Shown piece by piece: positions 29,668-37,248 of a DNA stretch of 39,664 bases. Origin of the DNA: a virus. Numbering within the stretch: position 1 is the stretch's first letter; every line of letters starts with the position of its first letter. The notes beneath the pieces are model-generated. The model did no database searches and had not been told where the DNA came from. It saw nothing but the letters and a program-made list of their open reading frames with translations. The position numbers and the translations under genes are program-made. The stretch spans positions 1 to 39,664 of the IMG/VR virus record IMGVR_UViG_3300038409_000294; one strand, given 5' to 3'.

Positions 29668-32645
29668 CACGGCACCCCCTTCAGCCAATCGGGGGAATCG
29701 GCGAGCGGGGAACGTGGGGAATGTGCTTGACGACCTTCCCCGCCATGTTCCCCGGCACAAGCCTCTGAATTGTCGGCGTTTTGGGAATGTGGGGAATGTG
29801 GGGAATGTGTTTGCTCTTCTTTATTATTGTGTACGCGCGCGCACGCGCGGAGGTCGGAAAAACATTCCCCACGTTCCCCACGTTCCCCGAGCCCTTCTTG
29901 ATCAATGGGATAGGCCGGGGAACGTTGGGGGGAATGTTGGTCGACAGACGCCTGACATTCCCCTTTTTCTGCTTCGGAGAAGTCCGGCAAACGTTCCCCA
30001 CATTCCCCTGTTTGTTCGCGGCTGCGGTCGGAAAAATGTTCCCCACGTTCCCCTTCGAGAGCGAGCTGCCAGCGGCGGGCCTGATGGGAGACCCCGATGG
30101 CTCTGATGCGTGCTTTGAGTCCGCCGATGTCGAATACCCGGTCGCGCATCCGCGCGAGCGCCTTGCCGAGCCGGATTCGCTGCGAACGGTCGCCGCCGGT
30201 GCCGAGCGGAAGCGGCGGCTCGCAATTGACGGCGAGTTCGTAGAGGCCGCTGGTGCCGACCTCGGCGGTGCCGAAGCGGTCCCACCATTGTCCGACGAAC
30301 ACGCGCCAGACCGCGCCTTCGCCGTCGGAGGCTTCGAGCATCTCGTCGATGTTGCCAAGGAATCCGGACACGCCGATCGCGTCGAGCATGCCGCCCATCA
30401 CGGCGGCCCAGGCTTCGAAGCTGCCGATATGCTTGCCCCCGCGCGGCCTGCCGGCCGCGATCCAGGCGCGGCATAGCGTCAGGCAAGCGGCGACGAGGCC
30501 TGCCCGGTTGGCATGCACCCAGCCCATGAGATCGGGATGGCGGAAGCCGCTACGGCGCCAGGGCTGGTCGACGCGAGCATCGAGCCGGATGCGCACAAGC
30601 CGGCGCGCCATCTCGCCTGAGAACTCGGCATTGTTGCCGGTCGCGATCCAGATGCAGCGGATCGGCAGCCGTGTCGTTTCCGATACACCGAGGATGCGGT
30701 CTTCCCAGAACGGCGCGGTGAGCGCGGCCGCGAGCGCCGAGGAGTCGAGCGGCCGGCGCAGATTGTCGATCAGGACGACGGACGGGATCTGGCGCAATTT
30801 GGCGGTCAAGCGCTTGCGCCATTCCTCGTCGTCGCTGCCTTCGACCATGACGCTTGCCCGGCAGCCGATCGCGACGACCGACATCACGTCCACCATCAGG
30901 GTCGCGCCGGTGCCTTGGGTCGGCTTCTCGACCAGATGCAGTGGGGTCGGCCCATCGATCATGGCGCGTACGAAGCCGACGAGAAGGAGCGCCAGCGCAT
31001 GCGCACGCTCGGCTTCGCCGATGAATGGGAAATCTCCCAATAGATCGTCGAGCAGCAGAGCCCGCGCAACCGCGATGTCGGATTGCGTAGGCTTCGTCGG
31101 CACCGGCGGCAGGACGAAGCCCTTGGGCGGGTCGTAGAGCAGGCGCGCAGCCGGATGGTAGCCGGGCTCGGTGATGAGTTCGCCCTCGCGGCCGAACACT
31201 GGCGTGGTGACGATGCCTGTCAGCACGGGAAGCGCCGGATCGGGCGTGGCGAGGATCGACTTGATCACCGCCAAGGGTGGATGGGCCGGGACGAGTTCGC
31301 CGTTGCGATTAATCTTTCGCCAATCGACGAGTTGGGCGAGCACCGGACGCAGGCGATCCTCGGTGAGCGGCTTTGCCATGGGCAAGCCGTCGTCGTCGCG
31401 CACCACCCAGGTCGGGCATCCGGCGGCACGGAACATCCAGGGCGGATCGTTGGCGGCGAGCAGAATCTGCCACGCCTGCGACACCGCGCGCGCCAGATCG
31501 CCGTTATCGGCGCGCAACTGCGGTCGGGGGCGATCCGACTGCCCGAAGCCAATCGGCTTATGCGTGCCGCTGTCGATGGCGAGAATCACGCGGTCGTCGT
31601 TGCTGTGGATGCCCCATTCGACCGCCGCCTCAACGATTCTGCGCACGGCATCAACGCCGTCGCGCAGCAGCAGGTCATTAAAGTCGTCGCCCTCCTTTGG
31701 CGGCATGGCGATGAAGACCCGCCGGCCCTCGGCGTGCAGACGGGCGGCAGCAGTTTCGGCCGCGCGCACGCCGGCGCCGGAGGGATCGTGGTCGGCAAGC
31801 AGCACGACCTTCCGCATTTCGGTGGGCAGAGCCACCTGTTCCAAGTTAGAAGCCGAGAGTGTCGCCCAGACCGGCAGGCGCGCGCAGGCAGTCATCACCG
31901 AAAGCGCCGTCTCGATGCCCTCGGCGAGACCGATGACGCTATCTTTAGTCAGGTCGGCAAGCCGCACGGCGCCGCCTGCGATCGAGGCCAGCATTTTGCG
32001 CGGGTTATCGACCGGCGCCTTGGCGGTGCCGTCGTCGGCGAGATAGGTGCGGTGGAGCGCGATGCGGTTGCCGGAAACGTCCCGTACCACGGCTGCCAGG
32101 CCCGGAAAGCCACGCCGGCTTTCCCAATGGGTCAGGTCGGGATGGAACAGAAGGTCGGAGCAGTCCGGAGCCGGTATCCCGCGCGATGCGAGATATCGCT
32201 CGCCCAACGTGCCCGCGAGCGGCACTGCCTTTGAAAGGATGTGTTCGATCTCGCGGGCCTGATCGGCCTGCTTGGACGACGGCTTGGCGGCGGACCGTTT
32301 CTGCAGCGCGCCCGTTTTCGTCAGATCGGCCGCGTAGGCGAACAGCTCGCGTCCGCTGAGTCCCGTTGCATTCTCCAATGTGCTGAGCGGTCCACCGCCA
32401 TGGCCGCCGTCGAAGTCAATCCAGTCGCCCGTATGCTCGCCCCTGAGCGCGATCACGCAGGAGCCGTTCTTGCGCGGAGCATCGCCCCGGATATTGGCGA
32501 GCCGCCATTCATCGCCAAGCCGCCGACCATTCGGGAACAGCCGCGGAACCCATTGCTCGGCGCTATCGCGCAGACGCGAGACGATGGCATCGAGGTCAAA
32601 CCGCTCGATCGGCCATACAGGTTGCGCGTCGTTGAGGTCGAGCAT
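29667..32645 (-). CDS. Toprim primase / AAA+ replication protein with repeat-encoded tail
   Basis: A 992-residue replication protein. Residues about 25-110 and 130-235 resemble the DUF7146-type front part of phage primases. A Toprim domain follows (about 235-330) with Glu242 in AEGIETAL and the DxD pair Asp285/Asp287 in LLADHDPSG. The later half is an AAA+-like module: a Walker A place with GTGAT (578-582) that lacks the lysine, a Walker B at VVLIDNL, and a sensor/arginine finger at IATGNNAEFSGEMARRLVRIRLD. From about residue 864 the chain becomes low-complexity (GERGERGEC, HSPHSPHS) because the DNA there is an iteron-like array. It should prime and possibly unwind at the phage origin. Confidence 0.88.
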   Translation of the reverse strand: MLDLNDAQPVWPIERFDLDAIVSRLRDSAEQWVPRLFPNGRRLGDEWRLANIRGDAPRKNGSCVIALRGEHTGDWIDFDGGHGGGPLSTLENATGLSGRELFAYAADLTKTGALQKRSAAKPSSKQADQAREIEHILSKAVPLAGTLGERYLASRGIPAPDCSDLLFHPDLTHWESRRGFPGLAAVVRDVSGNRIALHRTYLADDGTAKAPVDNPRKMLASIAGGAVRLADLTKDSVIGLAEGIETALSVMTACARLPVWATLSASNLEQVALPTEMRKVVLLADHDPSGAGVRAAETAAARLHAEGRRVFIAMPPKEGDDFNDLLLRDGVDAVRRIVEAAVEWGIHSNDDRVILAIDSGTHKPIGFGQSDRPRPQLRADNGDLARAVSQAWQILLAANDPPWMFRAAGCPTWVVRDDDGLPMAKPLTEDRLRPVLAQLVDWRKINRNGELVPAHPPLAVIKSILATPDPALPVLTGIVTTPVFGREGELITEPGYHPAARLLYDPPKGFVLPPVPTKPTQSDIAVARALLLDDLLGDFPFIGEAERAHALALLLVGFVRAMIDGPTPLHLVEKPTQGTGATLMVDVMSVVAIGCRASVMVEGSDDEEWRKRLTAKLRQIPSVVLIDNLRRPLDSSALAAALTAPFWEDRILGVSETTRLPIRCIWIATGNNAEFSGEMARRLVRIRLDARVDQPWRRSGFRHPDLMGWVHANRAGLVAACLTLCRAWIAAGRPRGGKHIGSFEAWAAVMGGMLDAIGVSGFLGNIDEMLEASDGEGAVWRVFVGQWWDRFGTAEVGTSGLYELAVNCEPPLPLGTGGDRSQRIRLGKALARMRDRVFDIGGLKARIRAIGVSHQARRWQLALEGERGEHFSDRSREQTGECGERLPDFSEAEKGECQASVDQHSPQRSPAYPIDQEGLGERGERGECFSDLRACARVHNNKEEQTHSPHSPHSQNADNSEACAGEHGGEGRQAHSPRSPLADSPDWLKGVP
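29707..30053. repeat. Array of 9-bp GGGGAAYGT / ACRTTCCCC repeats: candidate replication origin
   Basis: About sixteen copies of a 9-bp unit lie inside the 3' end of the primase gene. Forward copies: 29707, 29716, 29783 (8 bp), 29791, 29800, 29917, 29929. Reverse copies: 29745, 29862, 29871, 29880, 29955, 29991, 30000, 30036, 30045. Three forward copies (29783-29808) face three reverse copies (29862-29888) across a 53-nt centre. This centre holds an AT-rich stretch (CTTCTTTATTATTG) and a 21-bp alternating purine-pyrimidine run (29829-29849, GTGTACGCGCGC...). Iterons, an easily melted tract and a position inside a replication gene resemble the lambda origin in gene O. Confidence 0.7.
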
Positions 32646-32652
32646 TGGCGCC

Positions 32653-33957
32653 TCAATCGAGCAGCACCAGCCCGCGCTCGGCGCGGGTGATGGCGGTGTA
32701 GAGCCAGCGCGCCCGGTCCTGCGGCGTGCGCCCGAGTCCGTCGTCGAACACCACGACGTTCTCGAACTGGGAGCCCTGCGACTTGTGACACGTGATGGCC
32801 CAGCCCCAGACGCACTCGATCAGGGTGCGCTTCTTATGATGGTCGCGCCGGTCCCGATCGGGATCGGGCGACAGATGATCGTCGAAGTGGCCGCGATAGA
32901 TGCGGAAGCGCTCGCGCTTGCCGTTGGTCTCGCCCCCAACCTTATGCCCGTCCTCGGTGGTGATCGCGGCCTTGAAAGCGATCTCGTCGCCATCCTCCTC
33001 GATGTCGCCGAGGGTCACGAACATGCCGTTGACCAGGCCGATGTCGTTGCGATTGCGCAGGCAGATCAGCTTCTCGCCGGCCCCGGTCGGATAGGAAGCA
33101 GCGAAGCCCGCGGCCTGCTTCATGGCGAGGTTGAGCTGCATGCGCGTTGCATTGCGCCCACAGATCACCTGGCCGGCCCGCAGCAGGCCCGATGCGTCCA
33201 CGTCAGACCGGCGCATCTTCCACACGAATTCATCATGCTCGCCGTAGGGGATCGGTCTCCCCTCGCGGGCCCAGGTCGCGAGGCGGATGACGGCGCTGTC
33301 GCCGGCCTGCCGGTGCACTTCGGTCAAGAGCACGTCGGGCTTGTCGGTGTCGAAGGCGCCCTCGCCCTTGACCGGTGGCAACTGCCCGGGATCGCCCAGC
33401 ACGAGGGTCGGCTTGCCAAAGGCGAGGAGATCGCGCGCCATCTCCGAGCCGACCATGGACACCTCGTCGAGCACCAGCAGCTTGGCATCGCGCAGGACGG
33501 ACTCGGAATTGAGCACGAAGCGCGGTTTGTGCACGTCCTTCAGTCGCAGCTCGAGCGACCGGAGGCGGGATTCCTCGAACAATCGCTCGGCTACTCCGAG
33601 CGACGGCAGCTTGGCCTGGATCTCGGCAACCTCGGCCTTGAGCTTCTCGATTTCCTGTGGGCTGGCCTCCGAGACGCGGTAGATGAGGGAATGGATGGTG
33701 GAGGCGGGCGTACCCTTGCGCGTCATCACCAGCGCGGCCTTGCCGGTGAAGGCCGCATAGAGCACGTCGCCGATCTTCGACTCGGCTCCCGACGTCGAGA
33801 GTCCCAGTTCCTCGATCGCATACTTGACGATCGTGCTCTTGCCGGCGCCGGCATAGCCGAACACGCGGCAGACCTGCTGCTCCTTCGTGCGGTTCTCGTA
33901 CCAGTCCTTGACCGTGGTGATCGCCGCGCGCTGGCTCTCGGAAAGCGTGATAGTCAT
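32653..33957 (-). CDS. RecD/Dda-like SF1 DNA helicase
   Basis: A 434-residue helicase. Motif I is GYAGAGKST (34-42), motif Ia AAFTGKAAL and motif II LLVLDEVSMVG. Motif III is LGDPGQLPPV; the last motifs are GWAITCHKSQGSQFENVVVFDD and LYTAITRAERGLVLLD. Between Ia and II lies a predicted coiled-coil insert (PQEIEKLKAEVAEIQAKL). It probably unwinds DNA for replication or recombination. I chose the ATG at 33957, which overlaps the nuclease stop (ATGA) and has GGGAGG 7 nt upstream; a longer frame to 34452 is a shadow of the nuclease gene. Confidence 0.92.
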   Translation of the reverse strand: MTITLSESQRAAITTVKDWYENRTKEQQVCRVFGYAGAGKSTIVKYAIEELGLSTSGAESKIGDVLYAAFTGKAALVMTRKGTPASTIHSLIYRVSEASPQEIEKLKAEVAEIQAKLPSLGVAERLFEESRLRSLELRLKDVHKPRFVLNSESVLRDAKLLVLDEVSMVGSEMARDLLAFGKPTLVLGDPGQLPPVKGEGAFDTDKPDVLLTEVHRQAGDSAVIRLATWAREGRPIPYGEHDEFVWKMRRSDVDASGLLRAGQVICGRNATRMQLNLAMKQAAGFAASYPTGAGEKLICLRNRNDIGLVNGMFVTLGDIEEDGDEIAFKAAITTEDGHKVGGETNGKRERFRIYRGHFDDHLSPDPDRDRRDHHKKRTLIECVWGWAITCHKSQGSQFENVVVFDDGLGRTPQDRARWLYTAITRAERGLVLLD

Positions 33958-34739
33958 GCATTGCCTCCCGGTGCGAGCGCGTGGCAGCGGATGCGGTACG
34001 GACAGAACGTGCAGATGAAGAAGCCGGCGTCGTCGGAGATGCGCGGCAGCAGCTCGCCAGCCTCGACTGAGCGGATCACGGCGACGGCCTTGTCCGAGAG
34101 CGCCTGGGCTGCCGGCGGATCGAAGGAGACGACCTCGTAGCGCAGCGCCTGCGTGTCCTTGTCGAGCGCGACGAACAGCGTGCGCTCTACGGCGAGGTAC
34201 GCCATGTAGACCTGGACCTGCGCCCAGTAGATCGGCTTCGACGCTTTCACACCGTGCTTGACGGTGTCCTGCCAGGACGAGGCCTTGAGCGCCTTGTGCT
34301 CGAACAGGACCGGGTACTCGATGCCGGCGTCGGGCCCGCCGACGATCACGCCATCGATGTGGCCGCGGAAGCGGCCGCCCGCGACCGAGAAGCCGAACTG
34401 TTCGCCATTGCGCTTGTGCGTTCTCAGATCGAACCCGGCGAGCCGCAGCCACCGGATGGTCATTTCCTCGAAGCGGTGCCCGGCCTCGAAAATGCGCAGC
34501 ATGCGACCGGAAAAATCAGCGCCGCCATCGACCGGCACCTGCATCAGCTCGTAGCAGAGCCGGCGCGCGCACGGTTCGCCGATGCGGGACGCGCCGAGAT
34601 AATCGCGCGCAGGCATGACGGCACGCTCCGCCGTGAGCGCGCCGTCAACGAGGGCGTCAATGCGCTCGCCGATCGGCGGCGGCGCGGGGGCGCGGCCGTA
34701 TATGAATTCCGAGCCGTGGTTGAGGTCGACGACATCCAT
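33954..34739 (-). CDS. PD-(D/E)XK exonuclease, Cas4/RecB-like, with probable Fe-S cluster
   Basis: A 261-residue nuclease. The active-site pattern is visible as HIDGVIVGG (Asp), then LFEHKALKA (Glu-x-Lys), then a helix with YWAQVQVYM, the Q-motif. A cysteine early in the chain (GEPCARRLCYEL) and three near the end (CTFCPYRIRC) have the 1+3 arrangement of iron-sulfur nucleases such as AddB and Cas4. The ATG at 34739 (MDVVDLN) has GAGG 6 nt upstream; a TTG at 34751 is less likely. Beside a Sak4-like ATPase, a ssDNA-binding protein and a helicase it should provide end resection for recombination. Confidence 0.9.
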   Translation of the reverse strand: MDVVDLNHGSEFIYGRAPAPPPIGERIDALVDGALTAERAVMPARDYLGASRIGEPCARRLCYELMQVPVDGGADFSGRMLRIFEAGHRFEEMTIRWLRLAGFDLRTHKRNGEQFGFSVAGGRFRGHIDGVIVGGPDAGIEYPVLFEHKALKASSWQDTVKHGVKASKPIYWAQVQVYMAYLAVERTLFVALDKDTQALRYEVVSFDPPAAQALSDKAVAVIRSVEAGELLPRISDDAGFFICTFCPYRIRCHALAPGGNA

Positions 34740-34747
34740 GGCAGGCC

Positions 34748-35092
34748 TCAAAATGGAATGTCGTCGTTGAGCGTTTCGCGGTGCATGGCGGCCTGGAAGC
34801 CGTCGACACAGGCCTCGATGATGCGATCGATCTCGTCCGCCGATCGGTCATGGAACGGCGCCATCAATCCGAGCTCGGTCAGCACCTCCGCAAGATTGCG
34901 CCGTGCCGCCTTGATGGCCTGCGTCTCCAGCTCGGTCTTGTCGATCATGCCGTGGTTCCTCTTGGCGATTGTCGCGCCGGCGTTGAGGCAGCGCAGCGAG
35001 CAGAACGCGAAGGTCGGATATCGGTCGGGGCGCAGTTGGCGCGTGTAGTAGAACCCGCGCGCCTCTCGACTGCAGAGCGCACAGGCTCTCAG
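34748..35092 (-). CDS. DUF6511 zinc-binding-type protein
   Basis: The supported part is about 114 residues with two cysteine pairs (CALCSREARGFYY and FCSLRCLNAG) of a treble-clef look, and a helical end (TELETQAIKAARRNLAEVLTELGLMAPFHDRSADEIDRIIEACVDGFQAAM). The DUF6511 assignment is from recollection. The start is unclear: no ATG, GTG or TTG lies near the domain. A CTG at 35092 overlaps the stop of the upstream gene (CTGA), and the only ATG (35263) would run 170 bases across that gene through sequence that looks non-coding. I give the CTG with caution. Confidence 0.65.
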   Translation of the reverse strand: MRACALCSREARGFYYTRQLRPDRYPTFAFCSLRCLNAGATIAKRNHGMIDKTELETQAIKAARRNLAEVLTELGLMAPFHDRSADEIDRIIEACVDGFQAAMHRETLNDDIPF

Positions 35093-35322
35093 CCCATGAG
35101 CAGCGTCGAGAGCCTCTGCGACCCGGGCTCGTCGGGTGCCTCCGCGATCCGCTGTGACGCCAGCACGATGAAGCGGCTGATGGCGTTCTGCGCCATGGCT
35201 TCGAGCTCGGGCATGGTCAAAGAGCGGATTGGCTGATGAAGTCGTCCTCTTCCTTCGAGCCATTCGCCGATCGCCTTGGCCGCTTCACGCGCGACGTGCG
35301 CCTGCCATTCGTCGTCGGTCAT
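35089..35322 (-). CDS. Small helical protein, unknown
   Basis: A 77-residue protein (MTDDEWQAHVAREAAKAIGEWLEGRGR, then LTMPELEAMAQNAISRFIVLASQRIAEAP). It is helical and acidic at the N-terminus, with no membrane segment or motif. It starts 3 bases after the ssDNA-binding protein gene stops and ends over the start of the DUF6511 gene. Its place in a compact operon supports a real gene. I do not recognise a family. Confidence 0.68.
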   Translation of the reverse strand: MTDDEWQAHVAREAAKAIGEWLEGRGRLHQPIRSLTMPELEAMAQNAISRFIVLASQRIAEAPDEPGSQRLSTLLMG

Positions 35323-35325
35323 GGT

Positions 35326-36060
35326 TCAGCCGTTGAGCCATGCCGGCCCCGGCTGCTTTGCCGCCGGCGCGCCGGCGCCGGATGACGGTTGCGACCAGGC
35401 GGGCGCGCCGGGCGCCTGCGGCGACCGCTGCGCAGCAGTGGGCTGGCCGCCCGGGGCTGCGCCCTGCGTCCAGGCGGGTTGCGCGGCCGCGGCCTTGTTG
35501 CCGGCGCCGCGCGAGCGGCTCGGGCTCGCCGGCACGTCCTTGCCGTCCATGACGAGCTTCCATTCCTTCTCATTCGGCAGCACCACCCGGTCGAGGCGGT
35601 TCTGATCGCTGTAGCGGGCGTCCTCGCTCGCCTCGACCTTGATCTTGGCGACGAAGGTGATGCCGTTGAGGTCGGCAAGACCGCGCAGGATGCGCTTCTG
35701 CTTTGCCGCCTCGCTCATGTCCTGCGGGTCGAGCCCGAGCGCGCTGTCGATCATGGCGCGGAAGGTGCTCTTCGATATTTTCCAGGCGATAGAGACGCCG
35801 TTCTCGTCGACCTTGCCGCCCTGCACCGTGAACATCTGCCAGAACTTGCGCTTGGCGTGCGGGCCCTCCGCGACGGTGAATTCGCAGTCGAGCATGCGCA
35901 CGTCGCTCGACGGGTCCTTCGGCGCCTTGAGCAGCGCCTGGTCGATCTCGCTTTGGCCATCGATCCCGCCGGGGCGGATGCTCATCGTGACCTTGGCGAA
36001 CGTGCCATCGGGAATGAGTTCACCGCTCTTCTGCGGCTCGGCGTCGTTCATATCGAACAT
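35326..36060 (-). CDS. Phage ssDNA-binding protein, DUF669 type
   Basis: A 244-residue protein. Residues about 1-170 match DUF669-like phage proteins (ELIPDGTFAKVTMSIRP, DVRMLDCEFTVAEGPHAKRKFWQMFTVQG, LADLNGITFVAKIKVEAS, DRVVLPNEKEWKLVMDG). The rest is a flexible Ala/Pro/Gln/Gly tail, as in single-strand binding proteins, but it ends GPAWLNG without an acidic tip. An ATG at 36069 lies in the stop of the ATPase gene, but the AAAGG site touches it; the ATG at 36060 has the right spacing. The pairing with a Sak4-like ATPase is common in phage recombination modules. Confidence 0.8.
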   Translation of the reverse strand: MFDMNDAEPQKSGELIPDGTFAKVTMSIRPGGIDGQSEIDQALLKAPKDPSSDVRMLDCEFTVAEGPHAKRKFWQMFTVQGGKVDENGVSIAWKISKSTFRAMIDSALGLDPQDMSEAAKQKRILRGLADLNGITFVAKIKVEASEDARYSDQNRLDRVVLPNEKEWKLVMDGKDVPASPSRSRGAGNKAAAAQPAWTQGAAPGGQPTAAQRSPQAPGAPAWSQPSSGAGAPAAKQPGPAWLNG

Positions 36061-36065
36061 GGTGG

Positions 36066-36899
36066 TCATCCTTTGCTGGGCTGGTTGATCTTGCGAATGA
36101 GCGCGCTCAGATCGGGCGGCTCGGTCAGGTCGAGGCGGCCGGAGCGATCCTTGCCGGGCAGACCGAACGGATTGGCCGCCTGGCAGACGAAGCGGCGCAC
36201 GTCGCCGCGATCGGGCTCGTGGCGCCAAGCGTCGCCGTCGGCGGTGAACCGGCTCATGGAGATCACCTGGTCGACGATGCCGGGGAGCTCGCGGGCGGCC
36301 TTGCCGCCTTCCATTTGCGGCTGCCAGGTGATGCGGTTGAACTCGTCGGTGATGCGCTCCAGGATGCCGACGAAGATGACGGTGCGGCCGGGCGCGTGCT
36401 GCAGGTGCTTCATGAGCCCGATGGTTTCCCGTGCCAGGAGACCGTAGGCGCCGCGGGTATCGGGTTTCCCGGTCCGCTCCGACTGCGCCTCGGGCCGGGT
36501 CTTCGCCCACACCATGGCGAGCCGCGTCAGGTCGGTAATCGAGTCAACGAAGATGATGCGCTTGCCGGCGATCATGCGGACAAGGTCGGGATAGCTGTCG
36601 ACCAGGTGCCGGTAGTGGCTCTCGCAGAAGAAGGTCTTCTCGTCGGCGGCCGGATTGATGCCACCGATCAGGCAGCCGATGTCGAGCGCATCGGCGAAGC
36701 TGCGCACCGGGATGCTGTCGCCCGGCCAGTCCTGGACCGACTTCATGCCAGCCTCAAGATCGATGCAGAGCGTCTCCGCCGGCGGCAAGGTCTTGAGCAG
36801 CGAGGTCTTGCCGACACCCGAGGGCCCGAAGATCGCCATCGTGGTCTTGGCATGCGCCTCCGCGAGCCGCTGATCGGCGGTGATGATGCGCAGCGCCAT
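36066..36899 (-). CDS. Sak4-like RecA-fold ATPase (AAA_24)
   Basis: A 277-residue ATPase with Walker A GPSGVGKTS (25-33), an acidic strand LCIDLEAG, Walker B RIIFVDSITD (Asp119), and a long helix-rich region ending in GRTVIFVGIL. This pattern fits the AAA_24/Sak4 group, single-strand annealing or RecA-like recombinases of phages. The ATG shares a base with the stop of the upstream gene (TGATG) and has GGGAGG at 7 nt. It forms a unit with the ssDNA-binding protein, nuclease and helicase. Confidence 0.88.
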   Translation of the reverse strand: MALRIITADQRLAEAHAKTTMAIFGPSGVGKTSLLKTLPPAETLCIDLEAGMKSVQDWPGDSIPVRSFADALDIGCLIGGINPAADEKTFFCESHYRHLVDSYPDLVRMIAGKRIIFVDSITDLTRLAMVWAKTRPEAQSERTGKPDTRGAYGLLARETIGLMKHLQHAPGRTVIFVGILERITDEFNRITWQPQMEGGKAARELPGIVDQVISMSRFTADGDAWRHEPDRGDVRRFVCQAANPFGLPGKDRSGRLDLTEPPDLSALIRKINQPSKG

Positions 36900-37192
36900 C
36901 AGCGACCTCCCTCGGAGATCGCATCGACCGCGCGGTCGGAACCGAGCGCACCGGCTTGGCGAGCGAGGTTGTAGAGCTTGCGAAGCGCATGCAGCCGGTC
37001 GCCGACGGCATTGAATTCCACCTCCATCCCGAGCATCGCGAACGCGATGTCGTCGAGCGTGGCGTCCTCGATCGGCTTGACGGTGACCGGACGCTGTCGT
37101 GCTTCGAGCGCCGGGATGGAAACGGAATCGGGCAGCGCTTCGAGCCAGATATGGCGCTTGCGCAGCGCGGTCACTGCAATTGACGTGGTCAT
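36899..37192 (-). CDS. Small early protein, unknown
   Basis: A 97-residue protein (MTTSIAVTALRKRHIWLEALPDSVSIPALEARQRP, then IEDATLDDIAFAMLGMEVEFNAVGDRLHALRKLYNLARQAG). The second half is a probable long helix. Its start overlaps the 19-codon ORF (ATGA) and its stop overlaps the ATPase start. No family is recognised. Co-transcription with the recombination genes is likely. Confidence 0.7.
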   Translation of the reverse strand: MTTSIAVTALRKRHIWLEALPDSVSIPALEARQRPVTVKPIEDATLDDIAFAMLGMEVEFNAVGDRLHALRKLYNLARQAGALGSDRAVDAISEGGR

Positions 37193-37248
37193 CGGGAGAC
37201 CTCTACGTTGGCGCTGATGTGAAATCTCAGTTCGCGGCTGGTGGTCAT
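37189..37248 (-). CDS. 19-residue micro-ORF in the early operon
   Basis: The reading MTTSRELRFHISANVEVSR starts at 37248 with GGAGG 7 nt upstream. Its ATG shares a base with the previous stop (TGATG) and its stop overlaps the next ATG (ATGA). The strong ribosome site makes translation plausible; the peptide would be a short amphipathic strand. It may mainly couple its neighbours. Confidence 0.5.
   Translation of the reverse strand: MTTSRELRFHISANVEVSR

Noticed and set aside
29707-30053. CRISPR array
   Set aside because: Units are 9 bp, in both orientations, with irregular gaps and inside a coding gene; there are no spacers of constant length and no cas genes.
29781-30476. 231-codon plus-strand frame across the repeat array (GMWGMWGM..., FPTFPTFP)
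   Set aside because: It is produced by the 9-bp repeats on the opposite strand; the minus-strand primase frame has clear domains. A plus-strand RNA is not excluded.
33954-34452. N-terminal extension of the RecD-like helicase to 34452
   Set aside because: It is out-of-frame translation of the nuclease gene; the ATG at 33957 has a strong ribosome site and an ATGA overlap.
34748-35263. 171-residue version of the DUF6511 gene
   Set aside because: The extra N-terminus overlaps a better-supported gene for about 170 bases and has Arg/Ala-rich shadow composition.
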